Assembly (NCBI RefSeq): GCF_020150455.1
Contig: NZ_CP083740.1
Location: 5,477,001-5,541,000, forward strand
Direction: 5' to 3'
DNA from: Bremerella sp. TYQ1
GTDB taxonomy: Bacteria > Planctomycetota > Planctomycetia > Pirellulales > Pirellulaceae
Length of the DNA: 64,000 nt
Position 1 is the first letter of the stretch. Each line of letters starts with the position of its first letter. The notes under the pieces were generated by a model. That model searched no databases. It worked only from the letters and a program-made list of their open reading frames with translations, and was not told the origin of the DNA. This document shows positions 19,431 to 28,998 of this stretch, piece by piece. A program made the translations under genes and the position numbers.

Positions 19431-21052
19431 TACTTCTCTCCTTGCGATGGAAGTCGACTCAGTGGAGCCCGCACGACGCTTGTCGAAGCGCTCGGCGAAA
19501 AGTTTTCTTCCACTTCATCAATCACTTCAATGCGTAGTTGCTGGCGAATCGTTGGTGGCGGGTTGAAGATCAGGCGATCTCCCAAATTCAAACCCGAGGT
19601 CACTTGAACCATTGGGTCGGATGGGTTTGCCACCACGGTCACGTTTTGTTTGCGAGCCAATCCGGCCGCTTGATCGGCGAGCCAGACAAACGTTTGCTCT
19701 CCGTCACGCTGGACCAGTTCGCTAGGAATGAACAGCTGCATCTCTTCCTGTGAAGAGTCTTCGTGCTGCTCGATCTTTGGAGCGAGAAACGTCACGTCGA
19801 CCAGCATTTCCGGCTTGAAATAGTTCGGTGGATCTGGCAGCGCGACTTTCACTTGCAGCGTGTTCTTCTGAATGTCAGCCTCGGAACTGATAAACAGCAC
19901 CCGACCGACAATCGGCTTTTCCAGGGCCGGGTTATCAATCTTCACCAGCTGATCGAGCGACACTTGCGGAATGTTCTCGAATCGCACATCCACACGAACC
20001 TGCAAACTGTCGGGGCGATACATCGTCACTACAGTGCTGCTGTCCGACTCGCTACTTCCCGTCGGCATGTTGCCCAAATGCGACCCAGGCGGGCTCAGCA
20101 ATTGGTAAATCCGACCGTCCACAGGGGCACGGACAACGGTTCGATCGAGTGCCAGTTTCGCTTGGGCTAATGCCACTTCCGCCTGACGCAAGCGAGCCTC
20201 AGAAGCTTGCAGCACCGAACGCGCCGTGGCTTTCGCTTCTTTCTCGTCGACTAAAAGCTGAAGCTGCGTCTTGAGAGCTTGCTGCCGTTTCGACCAAGCT
20301 ACTTTTTCCGCTTCCAAGGTGTTCTTCCGCTGAATCAGCTCCTCGAGCGAAGCCTCGGCCGTGGCTAATCGCGAAACGGCCTCGTCCACGGTCAGCTTGG
20401 AGACGGCAACGCCTGCGTCGACTTTTCGTTGATGATCGATCCGAGCATACTCCCGCATCGCTTCGGCGCGTCGCACCTCGAACGGGAGGTTTTGCAGCTG
20501 CGTTTCGATCCGCGAAACCTGGGCGTCTGCTTCGGCCAATTGCGCTTCCAAGTGGACCGGTTGTTCCACACGAACGTTGGCCGCTTCTAGGGTCGCTTTC
20601 GCTTGCTCGACTTCGGCACGGCGTAAGTCGCGGTCGGCCACCGCTCGGTCGTAGGCAAGTTGGTTGTCCTCGCGAACAAGATTGGCGACAGGGTCTCCCT
20701 TTTTCACCCGTTGATCTTCGACGACTAAAAGCTCTTCGATCACGCCCGGGGCTAACGCCGCGACACGAATAGGTGTCGGGCGCGGTTCGACCCAACCGGC
20801 AGCTTGAAACAGCGGAGTCCCCGCCGATTGGATCTTCGCTTTGGAAGCGATCACGGGAACGACTTTGACCGGAGTAGCCGGAAAAATCAGGTCCCACGAA
20901 GCCCAAACCAAAAGTGCCACGAAGCCAACCAACAGGGTTCCGGGAATGATGACCCTGGCCACCACATGGCGGCGCGTTGGCAGGTCGGTAGACCGACCTG
21001 CCGCAGAATCGCCTCGGTCGATCGCGAGTTGTTGGAGATCGACTTCTGCCAT
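19430..21052 (-). CDS. HlyD/MacA-like periplasmic adaptor (membrane fusion protein)
   Basis: The 540-residue protein has a short cytoplasmic N-terminus, a membrane anchor near residues 31-52, a biotinyl-lipoyl half motif ([20 protein letters not shown]), a long alpha-hairpin of coiled coil (about 125-285), the second lipoyl half with [15 protein letters not shown], and a beta-barrel region. This is the standard order for adaptor proteins of ABC exporters. The coiled coil is long for MacA. It lies between the lipoprotein and ATPase genes and should bridge the inner-membrane exporter to the periplasm or outer membrane. Confidence 0.9.
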   Translation of the reverse strand: MAEVDLQQLAIDRGDSAAGRSTDLPTRRHVVARVIIPGTLLVGFVALLVWASWDLIFPATPVKVVPVIASKAKIQSAGTPLFQAAGWVEPRPTPIRVAALAPGVIEELLVVEDQRVKKGDPVANLVREDNQLAYDRAVADRDLRRAEVEQAKATLEAANVRVEQPVHLEAQLAEADAQVSRIETQLQNLPFEVRRAEAMREYARIDHQRKVDAGVAVSKLTVDEAVSRLATAEASLEELIQRKNTLEAEKVAWSKRQQALKTQLQLLVDEKEAKATARSVLQASEARLRQAEVALAQAKLALDRTVVRAPVDGRIYQLLSPPGSHLGNMPTGSSESDSSTVVTMYRPDSLQVRVDVRFENIPQVSLDQLVKIDNPALEKPIVGRVLFISSEADIQKNTLQVKVALPDPPNYFKPEMLVDVTFLAPKIEQHEDSSQEEMQLFIPSELVQRDGEQTFVWLADQAAGLARKQNVTVVANPSDPMVQVTSGLNLGDRLIFNPPPTIRQQLRIEVIDEVEENFSPSASTSVVRAPLSRLPSQGEK

Positions 21053-21054
21053 GA

Positions 21055-21585
21055 TTATTTCCTCACGTAGAGACTGTCGGCGAGCACCGTCAGGTTGCCT
21101 TCGCCGTCACGCTTGGCTTTGCCACGCACGACCACCGTTTGCAGCTCGTCCAGCTTCAGCGATTTCTTCGGGTCGGCTTTGACCACTTCGCCGTTCTCGT
21201 CAACTACTTTCACCAAGGCGGTCGCACTGGGAAGCTTGTCGGTTTCGCAGCAGTAATCCCACGGCGTTTTGCATCCATCGCCAGGAATATCGCTACAAGC
21301 TTTTAGCGATGGATCGACGATTGAAAACGCGGCACGGCCATCGATCCAGGGATTGCTCGAACCGCCGATGCGTCCGACGACGACCACTTCTTCGTCATCC
21401 TCAGCCGATTCGCGAACGGCCATCACTTCCTGGGCGCCGTCTGGTTCTTCCGCCAACAGATAGCCAGACATATCGACCACCGGGGCCGAATCGTTGTCGA
21501 CCGTTTGCGTTGACTGCGTACCTGTGCAGCCGAGCGTCATCACCGAAACGGCCGTTACCAAAATCAAAGAGAGCGTTGTCTTCAT
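21055..21585 (-). CDS. Lipoprotein of the export operon, unknown function
   Basis: From the ATG at 21585 the protein has 176 residues; an AAAGGA ribosome binding site five bases upstream favours this over the ATG at 21591. The signal ends in a lipobox (VMTLGC, Cys20). The mature part contains IGGSSNPWIDGRAAFSIVD and a short cluster of cysteines (KACSDIPGDGCKTPWDYCC). The C-terminus, with VVVRGKAKRDGEGNLTVLA, resembles an OB-fold strand pattern, which is only an impression. It ends two bases before the adaptor start, so it is part of the operon and may be an outer component or regulator of the exporter. Confidence 0.75.
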   Translation of the reverse strand: MKTTLSLILVTAVSVMTLGCTGTQSTQTVDNDSAPVVDMSGYLLAEEPDGAQEVMAVRESAEDDEEVVVVGRIGGSSNPWIDGRAAFSIVDPSLKACSDIPGDGCKTPWDYCCETDKLPSATALVKVVDENGEVVKADPKKSLKLDELQTVVVRGKAKRDGEGNLTVLADSLYVRK

Positions 21586-21618
21586 GGTCATCCTTTGCGA
21601 ATTAAAAAGTAGGTGAGT

Positions 21619-22797
21619 TCAAACTGATTTCAGGCCATCGACCACAGCCATCCGAAGCGCACGTACGGCAGGAGGCAGCGAGCCGATAAAGCCCAATAGA
21701 AAACCGACGCCGCACCCGACCAGGATGCAGACGTTATCGATGCGAAGCGCGAACGCTCCCATCGTGAATCGAACCGATGCCCCGTTGAAAATCGTCAGGG
21801 CAATCAGCGTGGCAAGCAAACTGGCCGAAGCGGCCAAAAGCAGGCCTTCTTGAATCAAACTGAGCAGAATGGCCCGGCGTACGAAGCCAAGCGTTTGTAG
21901 CATGGCGAGTTCTGGAATCCGTCCGACGACGGCGCCGTACATGGTGTTTAGGCCCGCCAGAATGCCAGCTCCAGAAACCAACAGCACCACCAGCCAGGCC
22001 AGCCAGCGAATGGGACCGTAGTCACGCTGGAGCCCGGCGTAGTATTCCGTTTCCCGAGTCGCTTGCAGTTCAAGATCGAGTCGTTCTTTGCAGAACAGAT
22101 CGACATCGCTGAAGTCGCCTGAGTTGGCTAAACGCAGAGCGACGAGGCTCAAGTCTTGTCGCTTCATCGCTTGTTGAAGTTCGTCCAAGCGGCACCAGAC
22201 TTCCGACTCAAACGCACCGCCGGTTGCGGAAAAGATTCCCGAGACCTTCCAGGAACGGCCCTCGAACTCGACGGTATCGCCAGGGCGAATCGCATTCTTT
22301 TTCAAGCCTAATTTCACCGCGGCCATGCGTCCGACAAGCACTTCTCCGGCGGTTGGCCAATCCCCTTCTTCAATCTGAATGCGGCTGCGAACCAACAGCA
22401 CTTCCGGCGTAATCCCCCGTACCAGGCCCATCGCCGGTTGAGCCATCGCAGGCGTACCGACTTCCGTACCGAGATACAATTCCGGGGAAACATACTTCTG
22501 CCCTTGTCGCTGCCGAATGCCTGGGATGCTGGCCGCGATCAAGTCGCTCGATCGCATTGGGATCGAGGAGTACTCGAGGTTTTCACCCATGCCGAGCGAG
22601 AAGATCAGCACGGTGTCGGACTGGCCACTCACTTCGAGGTTCTTTTCCAAACCGCGAATGAAGCCAACGACGACGAATACGAGCAAGATCACGACCGTCA
22701 GCGCGGCCAATGTCAGGAGGGTTCGCATAGGACGACGAAACAAGTTTCGAATCGCGTAGTCCCATGCAAGTGGACGAAACCACATGCCAAATACCAA
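21619..22797 (-). CDS. ABC transporter permease, FtsX/MacB type, first permease
   Basis: The 392-residue protein starts with a cytoplasmic segment containing AIRNLFRRPMRT, typical of DevC/FtsX permeases, followed by a helix (about 26-50), a MacB-like extracytoplasmic domain and three C-terminal helices (about 265-290, 310-345, 350-380). It is the first gene of the five-gene export operon. Having two different FtsX permeases with a single ATPase suggests a heterodimeric membrane part. Its sequence differs clearly from the second permease at 17597-18739. Confidence 0.88.
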   Translation of the reverse strand: MVFGMWFRPLAWDYAIRNLFRRPMRTLLTLAALTVVILLVFVVVGFIRGLEKNLEVSGQSDTVLIFSLGMGENLEYSSIPMRSSDLIAASIPGIRQRQGQKYVSPELYLGTEVGTPAMAQPAMGLVRGITPEVLLVRSRIQIEEGDWPTAGEVLVGRMAAVKLGLKKNAIRPGDTVEFEGRSWKVSGIFSATGGAFESEVWCRLDELQQAMKRQDLSLVALRLANSGDFSDVDLFCKERLDLELQATRETEYYAGLQRDYGPIRWLAWLVVLLVSGAGILAGLNTMYGAVVGRIPELAMLQTLGFVRRAILLSLIQEGLLLAASASLLATLIALTIFNGASVRFTMGAFALRIDNVCILVGCGVGFLLGFIGSLPPAVRALRMAVVDGLKSV

Positions 22798-22877
22798 GTG
22801 CGAGGAATGCAGAAATGGATTTGGTTATTGCGCGGACATGCACGCAAGGAATGTTGCGTTATGAAAGCGATAACCAA

Positions 22878-22897
22878 ACGATGCCAGCAAGCATCGT
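22878..22897 (-). terminator. Short hairpin downstream of the Cys-rich gene
   Basis: ACGATGC (22878-22884) pairs with GCATCGT (22891-22897) around a six-base loop, and TTTGGTT follows on the minus strand. It lies just after the stop at 22902. An exact 9-bp inverted repeat, TTTGGTTAT at 22820-22828 and ATAACCAAA at 22870-22878, overlaps it and is upstream of the export operon. Confidence 0.4.
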
Positions 22898-22901
22898 CGG
22901 C

Positions 22902-23321
22902 TTAGCAAGTCAGCGAGAGATAACGCGTACGCAGCGCGCGGCCTGACAGCGGTGAAAGATCTGGCAATGCGTCGGTTTCCCAGCGATGTGGCATCTCAGA
23001 AATGAGAACCGCCTGAGGAAACTCGAAGCTGAGAAACAGGAGTGCCAACTGGGAAGTGTCGATGTCGATATCGTGACGATCCAGAACCGCCCCGGCACAA
23101 ATACCCTGGCACGTTTTAGAGCTGGGCGCTGAACTTTGGGAGTCAGATGCGTCCGATTTATTCGGTTGAGCCGCACAGCAGCTACATCCGATCGTAAACG
23201 CCGAGCCGTCATTTTCCGCAGCACCACCGAGCGCACTTCCTTCGCCCACCACGCATGCGAGCGGGCAGTAAAGGATGGCCAAAATGGTTAATAGCGAAAT
23301 ACTTTTCACGGCATTTAACAA
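22902..23321 (-). CDS. Small exported cysteine-rich protein, unrecognised
   Basis: The frame gives 139 residues from a TTG at 23321; a GTG at 23309 is equally possible and no ribosome binding site decides. The N-terminus is a signal-like hydrophobic stretch (about 6-24) ending near ACVVGEG. The mature part has a GCSCCAA cluster and a TCQGICAGAVLD segment, so five or more cysteines lie within about 55 residues. The gene precedes the export operon on the same strand. Cysteine content might mean metal or redox chemistry, but no family was recognised. Confidence 0.55.
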   Translation of the reverse strand: MLNAVKSISLLTILAILYCPLACVVGEGSALGGAAENDGSAFTIGCSCCAAQPNKSDASDSQSSAPSSKTCQGICAGAVLDRHDIDIDTSQLALLFLSFEFPQAVLISEMPHRWETDALPDLSPLSGRALRTRYLSLTC

Positions 23322-23517
23322 CGGCGTTAGGGTTCGTTCTTCTTTGCTATTGTGCGCATCTTGTTATGGTAAGGCAAGTTCAAATCTTTTAACCCTTCGC
23401 GGATCCATGGCGCGAAATGGGCAACTTTAATTGGCATTCGATTTGCACCCCTGGTACATTAACATCGCTGCCAGCTTTGCGATCTCGTCCCCTTATCCTT
23501 AAGAGATTGAAGCAAAG

Positions 23518-23781
23518 ATGCTCCCTTATCCTCTCGCGCTCTGTCGCACCAATCGCATGTCGTTCTCGGAAGAAGAAGTCCGCCGTAAGTTTTTCAATCG
23601 CCTCGCTGAGGTCGATACGCCGGAACAGCGCGAAGCCGTTTTGCTGGCCGCCGTACAAGCCGGAATTGATATGGCAGAACTAGAGCAATGGCTCGACTGG
23701 TTAGATAACCAAGTGCCGGAAAAGCAGACCGATCAGCAAGAGATTCTTCGCCGTTTTCAAGCACAACGGTTTGGAAATTAG
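23518..23781 (+). CDS. Small soluble hypothetical protein
   Basis: The frame encodes 87 residues from the first ATG, or 74 from an internal ATG at 23557. The sequence from SFSEEEVRRKFF onward is helical and charged, with EQREAVLLAAVQAGIDMAELEQWLDWLDNQVPE in two stretches and no signal or cysteine motif. It resembles small planctomycete helical proteins without assigned roles. It is isolated between the export region and the exopolysaccharide operon. Codon use matches the neighbours, which supports it being real. Confidence 0.55.
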   Translation: MLPYPLALCRTNRMSFSEEEVRRKFFNRLAEVDTPEQREAVLLAAVQAGIDMAELEQWLDWLDNQVPEKQTDQQEILRRFQAQRFGN

Positions 23782-23962
23782 TGTCGTTTGAAACGCCCTT
23801 GTTTTCTCAAGCGAGACTTCATTTCCCTTTCGTGCTTAATTGTACGGAAGTATTGAACAAGTGTAAACAAAAAATGCGCGAAGCGTTGTTTAGGTGTACC
23901 CCAAAGTGATAGGAAATCGGAGCGTTTTCACGCGAAAATAAGGGCACCGATTTCGCGTCACT

Positions 23963-23978
23963 CGTCGCCGCGGCGACG
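23963..23978. repeat. Perfect 16-bp GC-rich palindrome after the exopolysaccharide operon
   Basis: CGTCGCCGCGGCGACG is its own reverse complement. It lies 25 bases downstream of the last exopolysaccharide gene (stop at 24004, minus strand). With no loop and no T-run it is not a classic terminator; it could be a protein-binding site or a compact hairpin. Confidence 0.4.
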
Positions 23979-24003
23979 CTTGGACAGCATGTTATGATAC
24001 ATG

Positions 24004-26052
24004 TTACGCGTCGACTGGTTGCTTCTTCGCTGCGAAAGTTGCGTTGGGCGTTGGCGACGTATCCGGTAGCGGCGGAAGGACTTCCGGCGAAATGTACAGC
24101 CCGAACAAGTTCCGCACACGCGGCCCCCGGAGGCCGATCATACGCAGCAGAGTCAGCACGACAATCCGAACGTCCATCGAAAAACTGGCGTGCGCGATGT
24201 ATTCGCGATCGACCAGCAGCTTCCGCCAGACGCTTTCGTTATCGGAATCTGGCGGCAAGTTGACTTGAGCAAGTCCGGTTATCCCCGGCAGAACTTCGAG
24301 GCGATCAAGGTAGTTCGGAATCGACTTTTCCAGGATCGTCACGAACTCCGGCCGCTCCGGCCGCGGACCGACGAAAGACATCTCACCACAAGCGACGTTC
24401 CACAGTTGAGGGAGTTCGTCGAGGTGGGTGTCGCGGAGGATTTTACCGAGCCATGTGACACGAGGGTCGCTCGTTTTGGCCCAAACAGGTCCACTGTTCG
24501 TTTCGGCGTCGCATCGCATGCTTCGCAGTTTGTAGAGCGTAAACGTGCGTCCATCCTTGCCGACTCGCTTCTGGCGATAGATGCCTGGCCCTGGCGAAGC
24601 CAAGCGTACGGCCAGGATAAGTAGCGCGATTACCGGCAGGAAGACAACGAACGACAAAAACGCAACGGTTCTTTCCGCGATCGTTTTCCAGCCCAAGTAG
24701 CGAGGCGGATTGAGTTTGCCGGGGCGGTGGTTTGGGGGATCGATTCGCAGCGATCGGACGTAGCCAGGCGTGGCGTACGAATCACTGCGAAGCGACGTGA
24801 ACTGATCGGAAACACGCGAATCGGTGGAGGGTTCGGCCTCAGTCAATTCGGCGTAAAGATCCTGATAACGCTGCATCATCCTGGCTTCGCTGTAGTGTTG
24901 CTGGGCAATTTGTTGTCCCGACTCGGCGAGGTCAAAACGCTGCTCAGGCGATTCGATCATTTCCAACATCGCTTCGGCAAGGGCGACAGAATCCTTTGGT
25001 GGAACCAGTCGGATCGCGTTCCCTTTTCGGCAAACCTCAAGATTGCTGCCGATCTCGGTGGAGATGACCGGCTTGCCCATCATCATCGCTTCGAGTAGCG
25101 CCAGCGAAAGTCCTTCCCAAAGGCTCGGCAAGACAACCACATCCGACGCCGCAAGAAGGTCAGGAACGTCGTCTCGGTAGCCGAGAAATCGAATGTTCGA
25201 TTCAACACCGAGTCGCTTCGCTTCGTGCTGAAGCTCGTCCCGGAGTGGGCCTTCGCCAGCCAAAAGAATTTGAAACGGCAACGAGGCTTGCTCTTGAACG
25301 GTTTTAGTCGCTTGAACGAGATAGGCCAGCCCTTTTTGCGGGGCAAGTCGACCAGGAGCGAGCATCAGGAACGTATCAGCATCGACACCAAGCTCAGCGC
25401 GAACATCGTCAGCAGACTTCGTCGGTTGGCCGGTTTCGGTACCGACGCCATTGGGAATGGCAACGACTTGATTCGATTTGCCGATGCCAAGCTGCTTCGC
25501 CCAATCGCGATGGTATTCGCTGACGGTCACAATCCGATGGCACCACTTGGCGGCCATGCGTTCCAAAAAGGAATAGAGCCACAGCTTCGGTTTGCTCGAT
25601 TCCTCGTGGAAGGCAAAACCATGCACCGTGTGGATGATCGCCGGAACGCGAGCTTTCCAGGCCGCCCAGCGTCCAACGATTCCGCCTTTGGACGTATGCG
25701 TATGAACGACATCGTAGTCGGCCGATTTGAGGAACTTCGCCAGGGTGCGTGCCCCACGAAGGTCTTTCCAGGGACGGATCTCGCGCCAGATGACATCCAA
25801 GTCGACGATGCCGATTCCATCGGAACGCAAGATCGACTGCAGCTTCGAATCGGTCGTTAGTACGTCAACGTCGTATCCTTGCTCGCGTGTGAATCGGGCC
25901 AATCGGGAAACGAAGACCGATGCTCCACCAAATCCGGAACTGCCGATCACATGTAAGATGCGAGGACGCCGCGGTTGAGCGGAAGGTGACGTCGTCGATT
26001 GATCCGCGTCGACCTGTTGGCCGTAGTTGTCTTGTCGAAAGGCAATGCTCAT
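24004..26052 (-). CDS. Fusion of GT4 glycosyltransferase and initiating sugar-phosphate transferase (WcaJ/WbaP-type)
   Basis: From the ATG at 26052 the protein has 682 residues. This start overlaps the aminotransferase stop as ATGA; a longer frame to 26211 would run deep into that gene. Residues about 30-400 are a GT4 glycosyltransferase (HVIGSSGFGGASVF, APGRLAPQKG, and the SLWEGLSLALLEAM E-x7-E motif). Residues about 470-680 are a bacterial sugar transferase: one helix (FLSFVVFLPVIALLILAVR), then SPGPGIYRQKRVG, FTLYKLRSM, LDELPQLWNV and GEMSFVGPRPE. The C-terminal part loads the first sugar phosphate onto undecaprenyl phosphate, and the fused GT4 likely adds a following sugar. Confidence 0.92.
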   Translation of the reverse strand: MSIAFRQDNYGQQVDADQSTTSPSAQPRRPRILHVIGSSGFGGASVFVSRLARFTREQGYDVDVLTTDSKLQSILRSDGIGIVDLDVIWREIRPWKDLRGARTLAKFLKSADYDVVHTHTSKGGIVGRWAAWKARVPAIIHTVHGFAFHEESSKPKLWLYSFLERMAAKWCHRIVTVSEYHRDWAKQLGIGKSNQVVAIPNGVGTETGQPTKSADDVRAELGVDADTFLMLAPGRLAPQKGLAYLVQATKTVQEQASLPFQILLAGEGPLRDELQHEAKRLGVESNIRFLGYRDDVPDLLAASDVVVLPSLWEGLSLALLEAMMMGKPVISTEIGSNLEVCRKGNAIRLVPPKDSVALAEAMLEMIESPEQRFDLAESGQQIAQQHYSEARMMQRYQDLYAELTEAEPSTDSRVSDQFTSLRSDSYATPGYVRSLRIDPPNHRPGKLNPPRYLGWKTIAERTVAFLSFVVFLPVIALLILAVRLASPGPGIYRQKRVGKDGRTFTLYKLRSMRCDAETNSGPVWAKTSDPRVTWLGKILRDTHLDELPQLWNVACGEMSFVGPRPERPEFVTILEKSIPNYLDRLEVLPGITGLAQVNLPPDSDNESVWRKLLVDREYIAHASFSMDVRIVVLTLLRMIGLRGPRVRNLFGLYISPEVLPPLPDTSPTPNATFAAKKQPVDA

Positions 26053-27239
26053 GACTGGGTCACCTCCATTTGATTCAGCGATTTCATTTCGCTTTCGACG
26101 ACATCGCAAATCGCGTCGACGTCTTCGATCGTCATCCGAGCATGCAGCGGCAACGTTACTTCGCGACTTGCCGCGTCGCATGTTTTCGGAAGAGACGGCG
26201 TATCGGGGCAAAGCTTTTGATAGTGTGTGAACTGATGAACCGGCGGATAGTGGAACGTCGTTTGAACACCCCGCTGGTTCAATCGTTCGCGAAAATCAGA
26301 TCGCTGCTCAGCGACGGCCAACAAGATCGGGAACACGTGATGCGAACTGTCTTCCAAGCGATCGGAGAAGGGAATCGTAATTCCATCGATGCCTGAAAGT
26401 CGTTCACGATAACGAGCCACACAATTTCGTCGACGCAGATTTCCATCAGCCAGCTTGTCGAGTTGAACCAGCCCGAGTGCGGCCATGATCTCCGTTGCTC
26501 GGTAGTTGAATCCGACGTCGATCAAGTCGTAGTCAGTCGCTCGGCCGGACGCTTTATCCCAACTGCTTTTGGTCATGCCGTGTGAGCGAGCGAGCTTGAC
26601 TCGATTGGCAAGCTCTTCGTCGTCAGTGACGACCATACCTCCTTCGCCGGTCACCATGTTTTTGTTGGCGAAGAAACTGAAGCAGCCAACCGTCCCGCCG
26701 GTGCCAGCCATTCGTTGGGAATAGGGGCTATCGGGGCGAGTGTTATACCTCGCGCCAACCGCATGACATGCATCTTCGATAATTCGAAGGTCATGTTGCT
26801 CGGCCAATTTCATGATCGCATCCATGTCGGCCGGAAAGCCTGCCATGTGAACGACCACTGCCGCTTTGGTTCGCGAAGTGATCTTCGCCGCCATGTCGTT
26901 GGGGTCGATGTTGAGATCGTGAGGACCAACGATGTCGACAAAGACCGGAGTCGCGCCGACATACAAGATGGCGTTGACCGAAGCGACAAACGTGAAGCTT
27001 GGCACAAGAACTTCATCGCCGGGGCCGATTCCGCAGGCCAGCAAAGCGAGGTGCAATGCAGCCGTTCCATTGGATACGGCCAACGCTCGCTTAGCTCCGA
27101 CGAAGTCTGCAAAACGCTTCTCGAACGTTTCGATGGTCGGGCCTTGCGAGAGCCATTGGCTACGAATGACTTCGACAACGGCATCAAGCTCGCGCTCGTC
27201 GTAGTCTAGTTCAGAGATACGAAATGATTGGGCAGTCAT
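26049..27239 (-). CDS. DegT/DnrJ/EryC1/StrS family sugar aminotransferase
   Basis: The 396-residue protein is a PLP-dependent nucleotide-sugar aminotransferase. The cofactor lysine is predicted in SFFANKNMVTGEGGM, and other family marks are NGTAALHLALLACGIGPGDEVLVPSFTF (within the first 90 residues, shown here only as recognisable blocks), EDACHAVGA and the C-terminal HYPPVHQF. It converts a keto-sugar nucleotide to an amino sugar for the exopolysaccharide. It overlaps the downstream glycosyltransferase fusion gene by four bases and follows the epimerase gene by 30 bases. Confidence 0.92.
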   Translation of the reverse strand: MTAQSFRISELDYDERELDAVVEVIRSQWLSQGPTIETFEKRFADFVGAKRALAVSNGTAALHLALLACGIGPGDEVLVPSFTFVASVNAILYVGATPVFVDIVGPHDLNIDPNDMAAKITSRTKAAVVVHMAGFPADMDAIMKLAEQHDLRIIEDACHAVGARYNTRPDSPYSQRMAGTGGTVGCFSFFANKNMVTGEGGMVVTDDEELANRVKLARSHGMTKSSWDKASGRATDYDLIDVGFNYRATEIMAALGLVQLDKLADGNLRRRNCVARYRERLSGIDGITIPFSDRLEDSSHHVFPILLAVAEQRSDFRERLNQRGVQTTFHYPPVHQFTHYQKLCPDTPSLPKTCDAASREVTLPLHARMTIEDVDAICDVVESEMKSLNQMEVTQS

Positions 27240-27269
27240 GTGGTTGTGAATCGAGGCAAGTGGGCAGTA

Positions 27270-28232
27270 TTAGTTGAAATGCCGAGCGTCTTTAGGATCA
27301 GACCAGCGATCTTCCTGAAGGCAGTGATAAACCTCCTTCACGCCGTCACGAACGCTCCATTCCGGCTCGAATCCCAGTTGCGATTTCGCCTTGGAGAATT
27401 CAACGCGATAGCTTCGCGGATCAGTTCCCGCAGTGATGTATTCAATGGTGGTGTCGGGAACTTCTTCCTTGACCATTTCACCGAGTTCTTGCTTTTGGAC
27501 GTTGTTGCCGTCGCCGCCGATATTGAAGACTTCGCCTGAAACGACGTCGGGAGAGGCATTCAAAACCATCTCGATAGCTCGAGCGATGTCTTGCGTGTGA
27601 ACAAAAGGACGCCAGAATTGGCCGCCGTAGATGACCACTTTGTGTTCGCGATACGCGGCCAAAGTAAAATCGCTGACCAACAGGTCGAATCGCATGCGCG
27701 GCGAAATGCCAAATGCCGTGCTGAGACGCAAAACCGTTGGAACAAAGTTCTCATCGGCGGAGGCAAGGATTGCCTTCTCGGCTTCAACTTTCGATCGGCT
27801 GTAGACCGACAAAGGTTTCAGCGGCGAGGTTTCTGTTGCAGGGGCATTCGGATCGGAGATGCCGTAGTTGCTGCAAGTGCTCGTGAAAACAAATCGGGTC
27901 GCACCATGCTTCTTGGAAGCCTCCAGGACTTTAAGAGCTCCATGCAAATTGATCTCTTCGGCTGTTGCTTCATCCCGGTTGCAAGCAGGCTCCCCAACAA
28001 TCGCTGCCAACAGACAAACGGCATCGTGGCCTGGGATCGTGCGATCGAGCAGGTCCTGGTCGCGAAGATCACCCTCGATCAGTTCAAACCGTTCCTGGCC
28101 TTTGAGGTTGTCCAACGACTGCGATCCGAACATGAGCGAATCGAGTACGGTCAGTTCGTGCCCTTGTTCGTGAAGACGTGTTGTGAGAACCGATCCGACG
28201 TAGCCTGCTCCGCCGATTACGAGAATTTTCAT
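27270..28232 (-). CDS. NAD-dependent epimerase/dehydratase (extended SDR)
   Basis: The 320-residue protein has the nucleotide-binding motif GGAGYVGS (about 7-14), a catalytic YSRSK in SVYSRSKVEAEK, and the extended SDR C-terminal domain with FNIGGDGNNVQK. It modifies a nucleotide-activated sugar, presumably a step before the aminotransferase. The exact substrate cannot be read from sequence. Confidence 0.9.
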   Translation of the reverse strand: MKILVIGGAGYVGSVLTTRLHEQGHELTVLDSLMFGSQSLDNLKGQERFELIEGDLRDQDLLDRTIPGHDAVCLLAAIVGEPACNRDEATAEEINLHGALKVLEASKKHGATRFVFTSTCSNYGISDPNAPATETSPLKPLSVYSRSKVEAEKAILASADENFVPTVLRLSTAFGISPRMRFDLLVSDFTLAAYREHKVVIYGGQFWRPFVHTQDIARAIEMVLNASPDVVSGEVFNIGGDGNNVQKQELGEMVKEEVPDTTIEYITAGTDPRSYRVEFSKAKSQLGFEPEWSVRDGVKEVYHCLQEDRWSDPKDARHFN

Positions 28233-28275
28233 GGTGAGTTTTCCTGGGGTGTGGATAGATAGGGGGCGTTACCGA

Positions 28276-28998
28276 CTACGATGCGACTTTTTCGTCGGGC
28301 AAAAATAAGTGGCGATGTTCCTCGAACACGGAACTGGCGTTGGCATAGTCTTCCACGCGACCGATGTCGAGCCACATGGCGTCGGACATGTAAACTTTGA
28401 CTTTACGGCCGAGTTCGACCAGCTTGAGAACAAGCGTCGGAAGATCGTAATACTCGCCCATCGGAACGACATCCAAGGCACGTCGATTGAACGCGTAGAC
28501 ACCCATTGAGACGTCGTATGGAAGTCGCGGCTTTTCACGATAGCCGGTAACCTGAAGTCGTTCGTCGAACTCGACAATGCCGAGATCAATTTTGGTCGTG
28601 CAGCGATGGCAAGCGATCGTAAGATCGGCGTCATGTTGCAGGTGATATTCATACAACGCTCGATAGTCGAGTGTCGTCAGTACATCCCCATTCATAACGA
28701 GGAAGTCCTCGGGCAGATCATTCATCAACGCGAGAGGGCCGACAGTTCCCAACGGCTGCTTTTCGCTGGAATAGGTCAAGTCGACACCAACTTGCTCGCC
28801 CTTTCCAAAGTAAGCCATGATCAATTCCGCCAAGTGGCCCACGGCAAGCGTGGCTTTATCGCACCCTGCGCCATGAAGTTGACGCAGAACGATTTCCAGG
28901 ATCGGCATTTCACCGACAGGAACGAGCGGCTTCGGGAAGTTGATGGTGTAAGGAGCAAGGCGTCGCCCGCGGCCACCAGCTAAGATGACGGTATGCAT
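28276..28998 (-). CDS. Sugar nucleotidyltransferase (NTP transferase family)
   Basis: The 240-residue protein has the pyrophosphorylase motif LAGGRGRRLAPYT followed by FPKPLVPVG, and the EKQPLGTVGPL segment that holds the nucleoside. It activates a sugar 1-phosphate, probably the precursor for the adjacent epimerase and aminotransferase. It lacks the long C-terminal domains of bifunctional enzymes. Its start lies 19 bases inside the upstream glycosyltransferase gene. Confidence 0.9.
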   Translation of the reverse strand: MHTVILAGGRGRRLAPYTINFPKPLVPVGEMPILEIVLRQLHGAGCDKATLAVGHLAELIMAYFGKGEQVGVDLTYSSEKQPLGTVGPLALMNDLPEDFLVMNGDVLTTLDYRALYEYHLQHDADLTIACHRCTTKIDLGIVEFDERLQVTGYREKPRLPYDVSMGVYAFNRRALDVVPMGEYYDLPTLVLKLVELGRKVKVYMSDAMWLDIGRVEDYANASSVFEEHRHLFLPDEKVAS

